Positions 1 through 9,699 of a stretch of DNA of 64,000 nucleotides are shown here, piece after piece (position 1 is the stretch's first letter; every line of letters begins with the position of its first letter). Source of the stretch: Haloplasma contractile (GTDB taxonomy: Bacteria > Bacillota_I > Bacilli_A > Haloplasmatales > Haloplasmataceae). The notes under the pieces are model-generated. The model was not told the origin of the DNA. It ran no database searches and saw nothing but the letters and a program-made list of their open reading frames with translations. The position numbers and the translations under genes were made by a program. The DNA lies in assembly GCA_016841945.1 (NCBI GenBank), contig JAENYC010000001.1, forward strand, positions 218,274-282,273, written 5' to 3'.

Positions 1-1840
1 ATGATTCATTTTGATATAACTGTTCACCAATAAAATCATTTACAATAATTGGAGGATGTGGTAAATACTTAAATGCTTTTCTATCTGGATAAAAAGTATT
101 GATGTATTCATTATTCTTATATAATTCAACATAATCACAATTGGTAAATATATAGACATGGGGTAGTTTAGATGCGTCGTACTCTCCAATATTCATCTCA
201 CTTGATACATACATAACATCTTCTTCCTCTTGTTGAGATAAATAAGCATAACTCGCCATCTTTTCAGTTCTAAACATATCCATTACACCATGATAGCATA
301 TCTTATCACCGCTACCAAAATCTTTATGGGTATTATAATCTACCATACACCATCCAATCGCACCACTGATGTCTTTAGATTTGTACATATCGTTTAGGAC
401 CCGTAAATGACGAAGAGCATGTTCAATTCTTTTCTTTTCTTGATCAAACTTCTTCGTTGGAAACATATGCCCATTATGTTCAGTGACAAGATAAGGCACG
501 TTTTTTTTAATCACCTTTTTTCTTTTATTTAGACCTTGATTCCATCCAGAATGAATGAAATCATTATAAGTATAAACATCTTCAAAGAAATGACTGTTAG
601 AAAAATTTCTAACGCCACCTGTTGGTCTTGTATCATCTATTGATCTTGCGATACGATTCGTCTCTTGATATAGCGCATCATCATCTTTTGATTCATTAAT
701 TCTAACTCCCCATAGTATAATACTTGGGTGATTATAATCATTTATTATCATCTCTCTCACATTATTTTTAACGACTTCTTTCCAATCATCATTTCCAATA
801 TATTGCCATCCTGGAATTTCACTAAAGACTAACAAGCCTAACTCATCACAACGATTTAAGAAATGTTTTGATTGAGGATAATGAGATAGCCTAACGATAT
901 TTACACCCAACTGGTTTTTTAAGATCTCTGCATCTTCATATTGGGCACGTTTTGGCATGGCATAACCAACATAGGGATAAGATTGATGACGATTTAATCC
1001 TCTTAACTTAATTTTTTTTTGGTTTAAATAAAATCCATCTGGTCTAAATTCAATTTCTCTAAACCCAAATCGTTCCTTTACTACATCTATCAGTTCATTT
1101 TTCTTATATAGCTCAATATCTAAGTCGTATAAATTTGGTTGTTTAATATCCCACAATAGGACATCTTTTACTTCATAACACTCCTTTAATTCTTTATCTT
1201 TACTTGCTAAAGAATGTTTAAATGTTTGAATTAACTTATGTTTATATAATAATTTAAAAACAATATAATATTCATCATGTAACGGTTGATTAAATTTAAT
1301 GAACAAATCAAGTATTTTTTTATCTTCTAAAACCTTTTTTGTCTTGATGAAGACTTTTTCTATATAAGTAGTTTCCACTACTTCTAAATACACTTCACGA
1401 TAAATGCCACCATAAGTTAAGTAATCAACCACATGTCCATATGGTGGAATATCACTTCTTTCACTTGAATCAACCTTTATAACCAATCTATTTTCTTTAT
1501 TAAATTGATAAACCTCTGTGATATCAAGGGTAAATGGTGTATAGCCTCCCTTATGAGTCCCCATTAATTGTCCGTTCAAATAAACTTCTGCATAACACAT
1601 AACCCCTTCAAAATGTAGAAGGATTTTTTTGTTTTGATAGAAATCATCTAAATCGATAATTTTTATATAAGTACTTTCAAACTGAAAATCTTTCTCATCA
1701 AAATAATTATAAGGACATTCGATATTTGTATGGGGTAGGTTAACGACTTTTAAATCCTTTTCATCTGTTTGATGGATATAAGTCTCCTTGAAATGAGGTG
1801 TATAATACCAATTAAAATTTAAATTCACTCTTTTTCTCAT
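1..1840 (-). CDS. Glycoside hydrolase family 2 (beta-galactosidase/glucuronidase-like), 3' end outside window
   Basis: The reading frame opens at ATG 1840 behind AAGGTGAG and stays open to base 1, so the C-terminus lies outside the window; about 613 residues are visible. Order seen: N-terminal sugar-binding jelly-roll (NFNWYYTP near the start), an immunoglobulin-like middle domain, then a TIM barrel with RLSHYPQ, the acid/base region WGVRINES and the nucleophile region YLVTEHNGHMFP. These are GH2 hallmarks. No signal peptide is seen, so a cytoplasmic enzyme removing terminal beta-linked sugars is likely; the exact sugar cannot be told. The start overlaps the stop of the upstream flavin reductase gene by 4 bases (ATGA), implying translational coupling. 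Confidence 0.88.
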   Translation of the reverse strand, partial: MRKRVNLNFNWYYTPHFKETYIHQTDEKDLKVVNLPHTNIECPYNYFDEKDFQFESTYIKIIDLDDFYQNKKILLHFEGVMCYAEVYLNGQLMGTHKGGYTPFTLDITEVYQFNKENRLVIKVDSSERSDIPPYGHVVDYLTYGGIYREVYLEVVETTYIEKVFIKTKKVLEDKKILDLFIKFNQPLHDEYYIVFKLLYKHKLIQTFKHSLASKDKELKECYEVKDVLLWDIKQPNLYDLDIELYKKNELIDVVKERFGFREIEFRPDGFYLNQKKIKLRGLNRHQSYPYVGYAMPKRAQYEDAEILKNQLGVNIVRLSHYPQSKHFLNRCDELGLLVFSEIPGWQYIGNDDWKEVVKNNVREMIINDYNHPSIILWGVRINESKDDDALYQETNRIARSIDDTRPTGGVRNFSNSHFFEDVYTYNDFIHSGWNQGLNKRKKVIKKNVPYLVTEHNGHMFPTKKFDQEKKRIEHALRHLRVLNDMYKSKDISGAIGWCMVDYNTHKDFGSGDKICYHGVMDMFRTEKMASYAYLSQQEEEDVMYVSSEMNIGEYDASKLPHVYIFTNCDYVELYKNNEYINTFYPDRKAFKYLPHPPIIVNDFIGEQLYQNES

Positions 1841-2406
1841 AAACTCACCTTCATTTTAATGCATTCTGCATATTCTTTTAGTTTTTGTTTAACATTAGGA
1901 TGTTGTATTAAATGACCATCAATTGATCTTTGATGATACATTTGTGATTGTAAAAGACAAACCTCAGGTAAAAAATCTTGATTAAAATAGGGATATAATA
2001 TTTCTCTCAATGCCATATCAGCACCTGCGTTCTTATTGCCGATTAATATAAAATGAATTTTCTTTAGAAAATCTTTAACATAAGTCACGTCATCTCTTAT
2101 GATTGATTGTTGTCTTTCTGTCCACATAAAATAGGATGAAGGAAGATGACTTGAATATGTCGGTAATGACAATAAAATGATATCCGCATAAAAGCATTTC
2201 TCATATAACTTTTTCACATCATCATCTATTACACAACCGTCTTCATAAAAACAATGATAATCACAATCTTTGCACGGATTAATATCATAATCGTAAATAC
2301 TAATCAGTTCGATTTCATCATGTTGAAATTGTTTTAAGCTATATTCTAAAGTTTTAAAACAGTTTCCATTTTTCCGATGACTAAAACTAATCCCTAAAAT
2401 TTTCAT
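1837..2406 (-). CDS. Flavodoxin-fold NAD(P)H-dependent FMN reductase / iron-sulfur flavoprotein-like
   Basis: A 189-residue protein starting with the flavodoxin-fold strand MKILGISFSHRKNGN, the FMN phosphate loop position. It has a cysteine cluster CKDCDYHCFYEDGC near residues 45-58 and then LLSLPTYSSHLPS, the usual second flavin-contact region. The cysteine cluster resembles that of iron-sulfur flavoproteins and multimeric FMN reductases. ATG 2406 follows AAGGAGAAGTGT. It is the first gene of a pair, overlapping the GH2 glycosidase by 4 bases; a functional link between the two is not evident. Family assignment is good, substrate unknown. Confidence 0.75.
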   Translation of the reverse strand: MKILGISFSHRKNGNCFKTLEYSLKQFQHDEIELISIYDYDINPCKDCDYHCFYEDGCVIDDDVKKLYEKCFYADIILLSLPTYSSHLPSSYFMWTERQQSIIRDDVTYVKDFLKKIHFILIGNKNAGADMALREILYPYFNQDFLPEVCLLQSQMYHQRSIDGHLIQHPNVKQKLKEYAECIKMKVSL

Positions 2407-2475
2407 ACACTTCTCCTTTTCATTTTATTATTAATATCATTATAGCATATCAAACTTCTAAGATATAGCATAATT

Positions 2476-2507
2476 AAAAAAGAATCATCTAAGATGATTT
2501 CTTTTTT
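2476..2507 (-). terminator. Intrinsic terminator after tspO-like gene
   Basis: Hairpin with arms built on GAAATCATC/GATGATTC flanked by A and T runs, lying just downstream of the stop at 2513 on the minus strand and ending in TTTTTT. Confidence 0.75.
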
Positions 2508-2512
2508 CTTAA

Positions 2513-2977
2513 CTAGTTATATTTTACAATTCCTACTTGCAAGAAGGATGCGAATACTGCCCATAAAATCAATGGGATAAGAAGATAACTTGCTTTTTTA
2601 TTCAAAGTACTACCTGTCAGATATAACATAAATGAGGTAATAAGAACTAAAAATACATCGACTAATGCAAGATAAATATCCTTTAATTGAAATTGTATAT
2701 ATGGATACATTTGAATAAAAAAATAATTTAAAATGAGTAAGCTTGTATAAAATCGTTTTGATTCAGATGTTTTGGTATACAATGTTAATGAAACGGATAC
2801 TGAAATACATAGGAAAATTAATGTCCATACAATAGGATAAATAATCTGTGGTGGTGTAAAACCTGGTTTTATTAAGCTTTCATACCATGTCTCATCAAAT
2901 GGAGCGAGCCTTGCAGGAATGATATATAAAAGAAATAATAATACTGAAGTCAAAATAATCTTAATATTTTTATTCAT
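2513..2977 (-). CDS. tspO: TspO/MBR family tryptophan-rich membrane protein
   Basis: 154 residues with five hydrophobic segments and the family signature WYESLIKPGFTPPQIIYPIVW near residues 31-51 (given in part: KPGFTPPQIIYPIVW). TspO proteins bind porphyrins and related ligands in the membrane and respond to oxidative or light stress; the bacterial role is poorly fixed. The length matches the family (about 150-160). It stands alone between two terminators, so it is probably a single-gene transcript. Confidence 0.88.
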   Translation of the reverse strand: MNKNIKIILTSVLLFLLYIIPARLAPFDETWYESLIKPGFTPPQIIYPIVWTLIFLCISVSVSLTLYTKTSESKRFYTSLLILNYFFIQMYPYIQFQLKDIYLALVDVFLVLITSFMLYLTGSTLNKKASYLLIPLILWAVFASFLQVGIVKYN

Positions 2978-3023
2978 ATCATCAACCCTTTATCTATATT
3001 CAATAATATATATGAAAGAAAAA

Positions 3024-3053
3024 AAGAATAAATGATTTAAATCATTTATTCTT
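3024..3053 (-). terminator. Intrinsic terminator (30-base perfect palindrome)
   Basis: A perfect inverted repeat with arms AAGAATAAATGATTT and its complement, followed on the minus strand by a T-rich tract (TTTTTTTC), 3' of the DUF4236/TPR gene. Confidence 0.8.
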
Positions 3054-3058
3054 AAATA

Positions 3059-4114
3059 TTATATTTGACTCATTAATTCTTTTACATCTTCATAGTCAGC
3101 ACGATAATCATAAACCTCCATTAAATAAGAAAAGGCACGTTTTTTCTTACCACTTAATAATAAAGCTTTTCCTAACCCATATTTATATTCTAATAAATCA
3201 TCATTCATCTCATCTTCTTTAACAGGCAACTCTTCATACCATCTAATTGCTCTATCATATTCCTTCAATCCCGTATAGCAATCACCCAATATTTTATATT
3301 TTGAATACTTAATATCTTCTTCTTCAGAATATACCTTTTCAATCGCACTAATTGCTTCTTCATAATGACCTAATTCACACAATGCTACACCTTCCATAAA
3401 ATTCATGACTTCTAATGGTGCATAATCTTTTTTATATGCGTCAATATAATTAACTGTTTCTTGATATTTTTCTAATTTAAAAGTGGTAAACATCATTAAA
3501 ATCAATGCTTTATTACTTCTTGGTTTTATAGCGAGACATTTTTTTAATATCATATATGCTTTATCAAATCGATTCTTTTCAAATAAAGAAATTGAACGAT
3601 TTAATCCAAAGATATAATAATTAAGCTTAGATTTAAACAGATAAAGACCTAACAACAATACATTGACACCGATTAAAATATAACTTAGTAGGGTTTTTTC
3701 TATGAATCCATAAATTCCTAATCCTAATAAAGTAATGAATAAAAAATACAAAATATAATTACGTATAGGACTTCCTAAGTACAAAAGTAATGCTTGTTCA
3801 TCTTCTGTTGGAATTCTTTCAAAATCAGTTTCAGGGTCAATAACATTTTCTTCTTCTATTTCTTGTTCAACTTTATTTATATCTCTATCTTTAATTTTTT
3901 TCTTTTCTTTTCTCTTCTTTTTCTTTTTAGTAAACCATTTTGTGTAATAAATTCCTTTTCCACCTAAGGAAACTCTTAATCCATAATTATTCTTACTAAT
4001 TCGAAACCCTTTAAAACCAGTACTGAACCCAATGCCACCACCTCTACTAAGATTAATTCTCGTATTCTTTCCAATTTTAAAACTCTTTCGAAAACTAATG
4101 CCCACATCCATCAC
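3059..4114 (-). CDS. DUF4236 domain protein with TPR repeats
   Basis: 351 residues. The first about 60 (GISFRKSFKIGKNTRINLS, then GGKGIYYTKW) match the DUF4236 glycine-rich beta motif, followed by a very basic KKKKKRKEKKK stretch, an acidic segment, two or three hydrophobic segments at about residues 115-165, and TPR-like helical pairs (KAYMILKKCLAIKPRS, EEAISAIEKVYSEEEDIKY) to the C-terminus. Probably a membrane-tethered scaffold with a cytoplasmic TPR domain; no enzyme motif. Start is ATG 4114 or the adjacent ATG 4111. Confidence 0.7.
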   Translation of the reverse strand: MMDVGISFRKSFKIGKNTRINLSRGGGIGFSTGFKGFRISKNNYGLRVSLGGKGIYYTKWFTKKKKKRKEKKKIKDRDINKVEQEIEEENVIDPETDFERIPTEDEQALLLYLGSPIRNYILYFLFITLLGLGIYGFIEKTLLSYILIGVNVLLLGLYLFKSKLNYYIFGLNRSISLFEKNRFDKAYMILKKCLAIKPRSNKALILMMFTTFKLEKYQETVNYIDAYKKDYAPLEVMNFMEGVALCELGHYEEAISAIEKVYSEEEDIKYSKYKILGDCYTGLKEYDRAIRWYEELPVKEDEMNDDLLEYKYGLGKALLLSGKKKRAFSYLMEVYDYRADYEDVKELMSQI

Positions 4115-4235
4115 CTCAATTTTCTTTATAAACTAATTATACAATATTATCATTTATTGTCAATAAATAGGAAGAATCCACGTCTATCATATTAAGAATT
4201 ATTATTTATATCTTTGTAAAGCGAAAAATTACAGG

Positions 4236-4264
4236 TTGACTTATAATTGTTTTGAATATATAAT
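4236..4264 (+). promoter_or_regulatory. SigA-type promoter of degV
   Basis: TTGACT, a 17-base spacer, TATAAT, about 50 bases upstream of the degV start. Confidence 0.75.
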
Positions 4265-4315
4265 ATTTCTATATTCAAATATTTTTAATATCAAAATAAA
4301 TTAGGAGAAGATGAT

Positions 4316-5170
4316 ATGAGTAAAATAGGAATTGTAACATGTAGTACAAGTGGTTTAGATTATATTAAGGGATATGAATCAATTAAAAAAGCACGGACAA
4401 CCATTATTATGGATGAAAAAGAATATTTAGATGGATTAGAAATCCATCCAAGTGAATTTTATAATAAACTAAATACCTTAAATGATATTCCTAAAACATC
4501 ACAACCTTCTATGGGGCATCTTTTAGAATTGTATGAAGAATTAAAAAATGAAGGTTGTACCGATATCATTTATATCTCTATTTCTGAACACTTAAGTGGA
4601 ACTTACCAAGGGGTTGTCTTATCTAAAGATTTAATTGAAGATGTAAATATCCATCCATTTAATAGTAAAACCGCTTCTTTCTTAACTGGTTTTATGGCAA
4701 TGGAAGCCTATCGCATGGCAAATGAAGGTAAGACAGTTGATGAAATTCTTGATTATTTAAGCTATTTAAGAGATCACGATAGAATCTTTTTAATGGTTGA
4801 TGACTTAAAATATTTGGTTAGAAACGGACGTTTATCAAATGCGGCAGGATTTATCGCTTCAGCTCTTAAAATTAAACCCCTTTTAGAGCTTGGTGAAGAC
4901 GGTAAAATTGTTGCCAAGGAAAAAATTAGAACAGCAAAAAAAGCTTTAGACCGTGTTATCGACAGTTTTTTAGAAGATACCAATTATGGAAAAGATGCTA
5001 AGTTCATATTTTTGTTTAATACAGATGCTTTAAACCATGTGGAATATACCAAGAAAAGACTAGAGGAAGAAGGGATTGATACCCAACAATTAATCGATGC
5101 ACCAGTATCACCAGCGATAGGATGTCATGTTGGAAAAGGTGTTATTGGAATTGGATATATCAAAAAATAA
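4316..5170 (+). CDS. degV: DegV family fatty-acid-binding protein
   Basis: 284 residues, the usual DegV length. It opens with KIGIVTCSTSGLD, contains PKTSQPSMG (the TSQPS fatty-acid head-group motif), SEHLSGTYQG, and the C-terminal CHVGKGVIGIGYI. DegV/FakB proteins bind fatty acids and, in lineages with FakA, present them for phosphorylation and use in phospholipids; no FakA is seen here. ATG 4316 follows TTAGGAGAAGATGAT. Transcribed alone from the SigA promoter at 4236-4264. Confidence 0.88.
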   Translation: MSKIGIVTCSTSGLDYIKGYESIKKARTTIIMDEKEYLDGLEIHPSEFYNKLNTLNDIPKTSQPSMGHLLELYEELKNEGCTDIIYISISEHLSGTYQGVVLSKDLIEDVNIHPFNSKTASFLTGFMAMEAYRMANEGKTVDEILDYLSYLRDHDRIFLMVDDLKYLVRNGRLSNAAGFIASALKIKPLLELGEDGKIVAKEKIRTAKKALDRVIDSFLEDTNYGKDAKFIFLFNTDALNHVEYTKKRLEEEGIDTQQLIDAPVSPAIGCHVGKGVIGIGYIKK

Positions 5171-5174
5171 TCAA

Positions 5175-5208
5175 TAAAAAAATCATAACGCTGTTATGAT
5201 TTTTTTTT
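5175..5208. terminator. Bidirectional terminator between degV and TM2 gene
   Basis: Hairpin ATCATAAC/GTTATGAT with an A-run on one side and a T-run on the other, serving two convergent genes. It overlaps the last codons of the TM2 gene. Confidence 0.8.
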
Positions 5209-5550
5209 AGGTCTTTTTTGATAACCATATTTTTTTAACCAGGTTTCTTTATCCATTAATATATAAATTAACACATCACAAATACAAAGAAACATAATAA
5301 TTTGAAACCTTGAGAAGATCAAATATAATAGTCCTAATGCTGGTTTACCTAAGTAAAATTTATGTAAACCAAAACGTCCTAAAAAAATTGCAAGTATTAT
5401 GGCAATTATTTTACTTTTACCATATATATTATCCTTATTTGATAATTTTTTCTCAATTTCTTCTTCTGCTTCTTCAGTCTTTGGTTCAAATGTCATATGA
5501 ACGTTATCTGCATAAAAATTGATAACTCTATCCTCTAACACCTCACCCAT
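5194..5550 (-). CDS. TM2 domain membrane protein
   Basis: 118 residues. A charged, glutamate-rich cytoplasmic N-terminus of about 45 residues precedes the TM2 signature KSKIIAIILAIFLGRFGLHK with FYLGK, then a second hydrophobic helix and a basic tail (KRPKKKS). TM2 domains are two-helix membrane modules of unknown general function. Start ATG 5550 lies behind GGGGGATATATA. Confidence 0.82.
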   Translation of the reverse strand: MGEVLEDRVINFYADNVHMTFEPKTEEAEEEIEKKLSNKDNIYGKSKIIAIILAIFLGRFGLHKFYLGKPALGLLYLIFSRFQIIMFLCICDVLIYILMDKETWLKKYGYQKRPKKKS

Positions 5551-5648
5551 TATATATCCCCCATCAATGCCTTTTCTTACTTCAATATACAGCTCTTTTT
5601 CAATCTTTATGTATAAATGTATAGAAATTCTGATAATTTTCTTGTGTT

Positions 5649-6050
5649 TTATTCTTTGTTCTTCATTTTTTTAAGCAATATATTATGTTTCCTAATATTA
5701 TAACGATAATAAACTTCATAGATTAACAAAATAATAAAATAAGTCACAGTATAACTGATAAATATATTAAAAAAATAATCTCTTGATAAGTTCGTAATAA
5801 TATTTACAATCAATAAATAAAGACTAATGAAGCATAAAGTAAGAATATAATGAAACAATTGAACAATTCTGAGTGGCCATTCTTTTAGATAATTAAAGAT
5901 TAATAGTGATAAAAATGCGATCGTAATTAAAACAAATCGCGTTAATAAATCAAAGTATTGAAGCGATTCATTTCCTTTTATAAAAGCATCAATCATATCA
6001 TATAATGTCAACAAAGTAAAGGTAATAGAAATTTGTATTCCTTTTTTCAT
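5649..6050 (-). CDS. DUF3021 family membrane protein paired with LytTR regulator
   Basis: 133 residues with four hydrophobic helices and a basic C-terminal tail. I place the start at ATG 6050 because GGAGGAAAAT lies directly in front; a longer frame exists to 6089 but lacks a good site. DUF3021 proteins are typically encoded directly after a stand-alone LytTR DNA-binding protein, as here (stop of the LytTR gene at 6061), and are thought to hold or modulate that regulator at the membrane. The pair is probably an autoregulatory switch; targets unknown. Confidence 0.75.
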   Translation of the reverse strand: MKKGIQISITFTLLTLYDMIDAFIKGNESLQYFDLLTRFVLITIAFLSLLIFNYLKEWPLRIVQLFHYILTLCFISLYLLIVNIITNLSRDYFFNIFISYTVTYFIILLIYEVYYRYNIRKHNILLKKMKNKE

Positions 6051-6060
6051 ATTTTCCTCC

Positions 6061-6507
6061 TTAAAGTGTAACTTTTTTAATCGCATCAAAAAGATATGGT
6101 CGATAATGCCTTGTTGCGATTAATCTCTCTTTATTAGATAGAGTGATTAATAAACGCATACTAACATCGGTTTTCACATGATTAATTTTATAGATATTGA
6201 CAATAAGAGATTTACTTATTCTTATAAATTGCTGTTCATTAAATATTTCTTCAATCTCTTTTAATGTATATTTTGTTTCATATACATGATTTACTGTATA
6301 AGCGAATACTTTCTTATCAACAGATTCGAAATATAAGATATCATTTATATCTATCTGATACTGTTTTTCCTCCCTTAATCCTGAAATAAAAGGAATTTGC
6401 TCATTCACAATTTTTACTATGCGATTGATTTTTTGATTTCTCGTTCTATAGTGAATATGAACGATATCGTGTATAAGTTTCTTGTTCTTTGTCATTTTTA
6501 AAAGCAT
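6061..6507 (-). CDS. LytTR-domain DNA-binding regulator
   Basis: 148 residues. The C-terminal about 100 residues are a LytTR domain: DINDILYFESVDKKVFAYT, YTLKEIEEIF, FIRISKSLIVNIYKI, ATRHYRPYL. There is no receiver domain, so it is not a classic response regulator. SD GAAGGAG sits 8 bases before ATG 6507. It forms a two-gene unit with the DUF3021 membrane protein. In such systems (for example lactococcal LytTR regulatory systems) the membrane partner inhibits the regulator; that is family knowledge, not shown here. Confidence 0.85.
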   Translation of the reverse strand: MLLKMTKNKKLIHDIVHIHYRTRNQKINRIVKIVNEQIPFISGLREEKQYQIDINDILYFESVDKKVFAYTVNHVYETKYTLKEIEEIFNEQQFIRISKSLIVNIYKINHVKTDVSMRLLITLSNKERLIATRHYRPYLFDAIKKVTL

Positions 6508-6537
6508 TATCTATCACTCCTTCATCTTTCTATTCTA

Positions 6538-7683
6538 TCACATTTTTACAGTTTTAGGGATAAAACACAGAATGATGAATAAATTCATAATTTTAATAAA
6601 AGCATTAATATAAAACGGTAGACTATATTGTATCTCATATAAAAATCCGCCAAATAAAGGTCCTATGATACCTCCAATACTCACCATTACCATAAAAATG
6701 CCATACATTTGACCAATATGATGTTTACCAAAGTAATCACTGATTAATGTTTTATAACTAATGGTTGATAATATAATACCAATTGATTGAAACATCCATA
6801 GAATAATTAAACTGATAATATTATTTACTTGTATAAAGAGAAGAATTGAGATAACACCAATTATTTTCCCAATCATTAATGTCTTTTTTCTACCATAATA
6901 GTCAATTATACGCCCTGCTTTTGGTGGAAAAATACTAAAAATGATTGAAGCAGGAATAAAGGACATGGCTAAATAACTTACTTTGTTTGAAATATGGTCT
7001 TGTAAAAATATCATAAAAATAGGTGTCACCATACTAGAAGTTAATGAAGTTAGTAAAATGATTGTGAGCATGATGAAGAGAAATCGATTGATTTTTAGTT
7101 TTGTTTTTACCATCTCTTGATTCATTTTTTTTGTTTCTGGTGTTTTTATTAAAACATAAAAGAATGCGAAGAAACAACAACCACTATAGAAAATAAAAAC
7201 AGTTTTCCACCCATTTAAAAAGGGATTATTTAAAAAGATTAAAAAACCTATTATAGCACCAACTAGACCTCCTTTACTTTTGGCAGCATCTAGTAAACCA
7301 ATCCGATTACCTACATTATCTTCACTTGATAGATCAATTGAAATAGAATAGATAGTTAGAGACAAAACAGCAGAACCTAATGCATGAAGTGCTCTTGCAC
7401 CATATAAAATCATTTCATGAATACTATAGGCATAACCTATTAATGCAAATCCAATTAAAATACACGCGATAACTAAAAATATCTTACGTCCATAGCGATC
7501 TAATCCTTTGCCAACTATAGGACGAATGACAATATTTACCAAACTAACAATAGAAAACAATCCACCAATTTTTAATGCGTTCATGTTCATCTCTTTAGCA
7601 TAGATTGGTAAAACAAAGGATATAAAACCTACACTCAGTGATAATAGTAAGATTGGTAATTGAATACCATATAATTTTTTCAT
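6538..7683 (-). CDS. MFS transporter, drug/sugar-efflux type
   Basis: 381 residues with about 12 hydrophobic helices. Motif A is visible as GKGLDRYGRK after TM2 and repeated as GRIIDYYGRKK between TM6 and TM8. ATG 7683 is chosen for the AAAGGATGG site in front of it; the frame runs upstream to 7704 without support. Substrate cannot be told from the sequence. Encoded divergently from the unknown membrane protein at 7850. Confidence 0.85.
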   Translation of the reverse strand: MKKLYGIQLPILLLSLSVGFISFVLPIYAKEMNMNALKIGGLFSIVSLVNIVIRPIVGKGLDRYGRKIFLVIACILIGFALIGYAYSIHEMILYGARALHALGSAVLSLTIYSISIDLSSEDNVGNRIGLLDAAKSKGGLVGAIIGFLIFLNNPFLNGWKTVFIFYSGCCFFAFFYVLIKTPETKKMNQEMVKTKLKINRFLFIMLTIILLTSLTSSMVTPIFMIFLQDHISNKVSYLAMSFIPASIIFSIFPPKAGRIIDYYGRKKTLMIGKIIGVISILLFIQVNNIISLIILWMFQSIGIILSTISYKTLISDYFGKHHIGQMYGIFMVMVSIGGIIGPLFGGFLYEIQYSLPFYINAFIKIMNLFIILCFIPKTVKM

Positions 7684-7849
7684 ATATACCATCCTTTCAA
7701 CCACCAGTATATAAAAACACCTATATAATTTCTATCAAATATAACTATCCTGCATTATTTCAATTCTAAAATGCGAAAAACAATTACATTTAATCATATT
7801 TAATCATTTGATAGTTTATATTGTATTAAGGGTACAAAAAGGAGGGCGT

Positions 7850-9658
7850 ATGAGAAAAACATTTAAAAACAGTTATCAGATAATTAAGCAGTATTTTCCC
7901 TTATTTATCATTTTATTTGTGATTAGAATTATTCTATTTTTATTCTTATCAAGTAAGCATCATAAATCTCTAGATATGGTCATTAAACCTTATTTAGAAA
8001 TGCTTCATGAAGATTACTTTCAACTTTCCCCAGAAGACTTATATTATTTATCAATAAGTGTAGTCCTTTTAATCTTTATTCAACTCACTACACTTATTGT
8101 AATGAAGTTAATTAAAACGCCTTTTAAATTTACTTCTCTCATATCAAGATGTAGTAAGTTTATTTCTAGTTATATTGCTTTAATTGTAACTTGTGGTACC
8201 ATCATGACATTTTTCATCGATGCAATCTCTTTTTTTAATGATTCACTCATAAAACAAATACTACAAATTCTTATGTTTTTAGCACTATTTATCTTTTTAG
8301 TTATGTATCGGTTTGCACCTATTGTATCATTTGTTCATAACCATCTGACACAATCCTTTAAAGTCACAAAGAAATACTTAAAAAAACATTATTTGTATTC
8401 AGTCTTAATCCTCATCATTTCAATTCTTTTATATTGGATAGATGATCCTGGATTTGTATACTTTATTTGTATTCTTGATATCTTAATGATTACAACTCAA
8501 TCTTTAAATATTGTGATTGTAAAAGAACCTAAACTAAAACTGATCAAATATGCCCTATCTCTATCAATCGTTATTTCTGTATCCATTACCTTCAATATTC
8601 AATATAAAGAAGACATTCAAAACATAAAAGCTCAAAATGACATGATACATCAATTAAAAAACTTTGATGAACATGATTATATAGAAAATAATGTTGTGTT
8701 TACAGAAATTTATGAAAGAAATAGTGGTTATATCTCACTAGGATATCAAATAGATGCCCATCATGTATATAATGGTATTATCACAATTTTTGATGAGGAT
8801 TTTAAAGTGATTGAGAGAATAAAAAATGATGATATAGAACACAATGTATTTACAGCACTGTTTGAAACAACTGATCACGAATATATTGTTTATGGACATA
8901 AAATCACTCAGTTTGAAGAATCTAAACTCTTCGTTATAAAATATGATGCTGAATTTAATCGTGAATGGCAGGTAAGTGTAGATACTAATTATTATTATAC
9001 AATTGAACAAACAAAAGGTAATATATATTTCACTGATGTAGGATATATCATTTTTTCATATGAACAATGTGTTGTAATTGGTGATGATGGAGAAATTTAT
9101 CAAAATCTAGATTTATTGTTCCGTTTTAATACCGTTACAAAAACAAAAGATGGTAATTATCTTGCCTATGGTTATCAATATATATACACGATGGATCCTC
9201 AGTTTACAATAGAGTCAATGGAAATTTTTAATGATACAGAATATAATAGAAGTTATGTATTCAGTGAAAAAACGATACTTCAGGATATTTATGAAAATAA
9301 AAACACACAACTAACCATCATCTATAAAGATAATCAAAATCCTTTAATAAAAGACTTAGATCAAGTTTTCATTGAAGATATCTATTCATCAAATCATCAA
9401 CTATACTTGATTGGTACAACAGTTGTTACACATGATTATAGGGATTATGATGTCTACTCAATTAATCATGATATATATATAGGAACGCTTGATTATGAAA
9501 ATTTGGTAATACATACCATCGGAGGATTAAGAAATGAAATCGTATACCGTAGTCTACTTACACATGAAAATGAGATTATCATTCTTGGCTTACAAACTAG
9601 TTGCTATGAAAAACAAGGTTTTATCATCAAATTATTACTTGATGAACTAACACACTAA
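7850..9658 (+). CDS. Unrecognised membrane protein with large C-terminal domain
   Basis: 602 residues from ATG 7850, which follows AAAAAGGAGGGCGT. The first about 270 residues hold seven hydrophobic helices; the remaining about 330 are soluble and built from short repeating beta-like segments (for example YERNSGYISLGYQ, TKDGNYLAYGYQYIYT, HEYIVYGHKIT), a pattern that looks like blades of a propeller, probably outside the cell. I do not recognise a family. It is a single gene ending at a terminator shared with htpG. No catalytic motif was found. Confidence 0.6.
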   Translation: MRKTFKNSYQIIKQYFPLFIILFVIRIILFLFLSSKHHKSLDMVIKPYLEMLHEDYFQLSPEDLYYLSISVVLLIFIQLTTLIVMKLIKTPFKFTSLISRCSKFISSYIALIVTCGTIMTFFIDAISFFNDSLIKQILQILMFLALFIFLVMYRFAPIVSFVHNHLTQSFKVTKKYLKKHYLYSVLILIISILLYWIDDPGFVYFICILDILMITTQSLNIVIVKEPKLKLIKYALSLSIVISVSITFNIQYKEDIQNIKAQNDMIHQLKNFDEHDYIENNVVFTEIYERNSGYISLGYQIDAHHVYNGIITIFDEDFKVIERIKNDDIEHNVFTALFETTDHEYIVYGHKITQFEESKLFVIKYDAEFNREWQVSVDTNYYYTIEQTKGNIYFTDVGYIIFSYEQCVVIGDDGEIYQNLDLLFRFNTVTKTKDGNYLAYGYQYIYTMDPQFTIESMEIFNDTEYNRSYVFSEKTILQDIYENKNTQLTIIYKDNQNPLIKDLDQVFIEDIYSSNHQLYLIGTTVVTHDYRDYDVYSINHDIYIGTLDYENLVIHTIGGLRNEIVYRSLLTHENEIIILGLQTSCYEKQGFIIKLLLDELTH

Positions 9659-9662
9659 TAAA

Positions 9663-9698
9663 AAAAGTGATTTACCTCTTTGGTAAACCACTTCTTTT
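9663..9698. terminator. Bidirectional terminator between 602-aa gene and htpG
   Basis: Inverted repeat AAGTGATTTACC/GGTAAACCACTT (one mismatch) with A and T runs on either side, between convergent genes. Confidence 0.75.
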
Positions 9699-9699
9699 C

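Noticed and set aside
4774..4983. Long open frame on the minus strand inside degV
   Set aside because: It lies wholly inside the well-supported DegV gene, has no SD and no family features; it is a shadow of the real frame.
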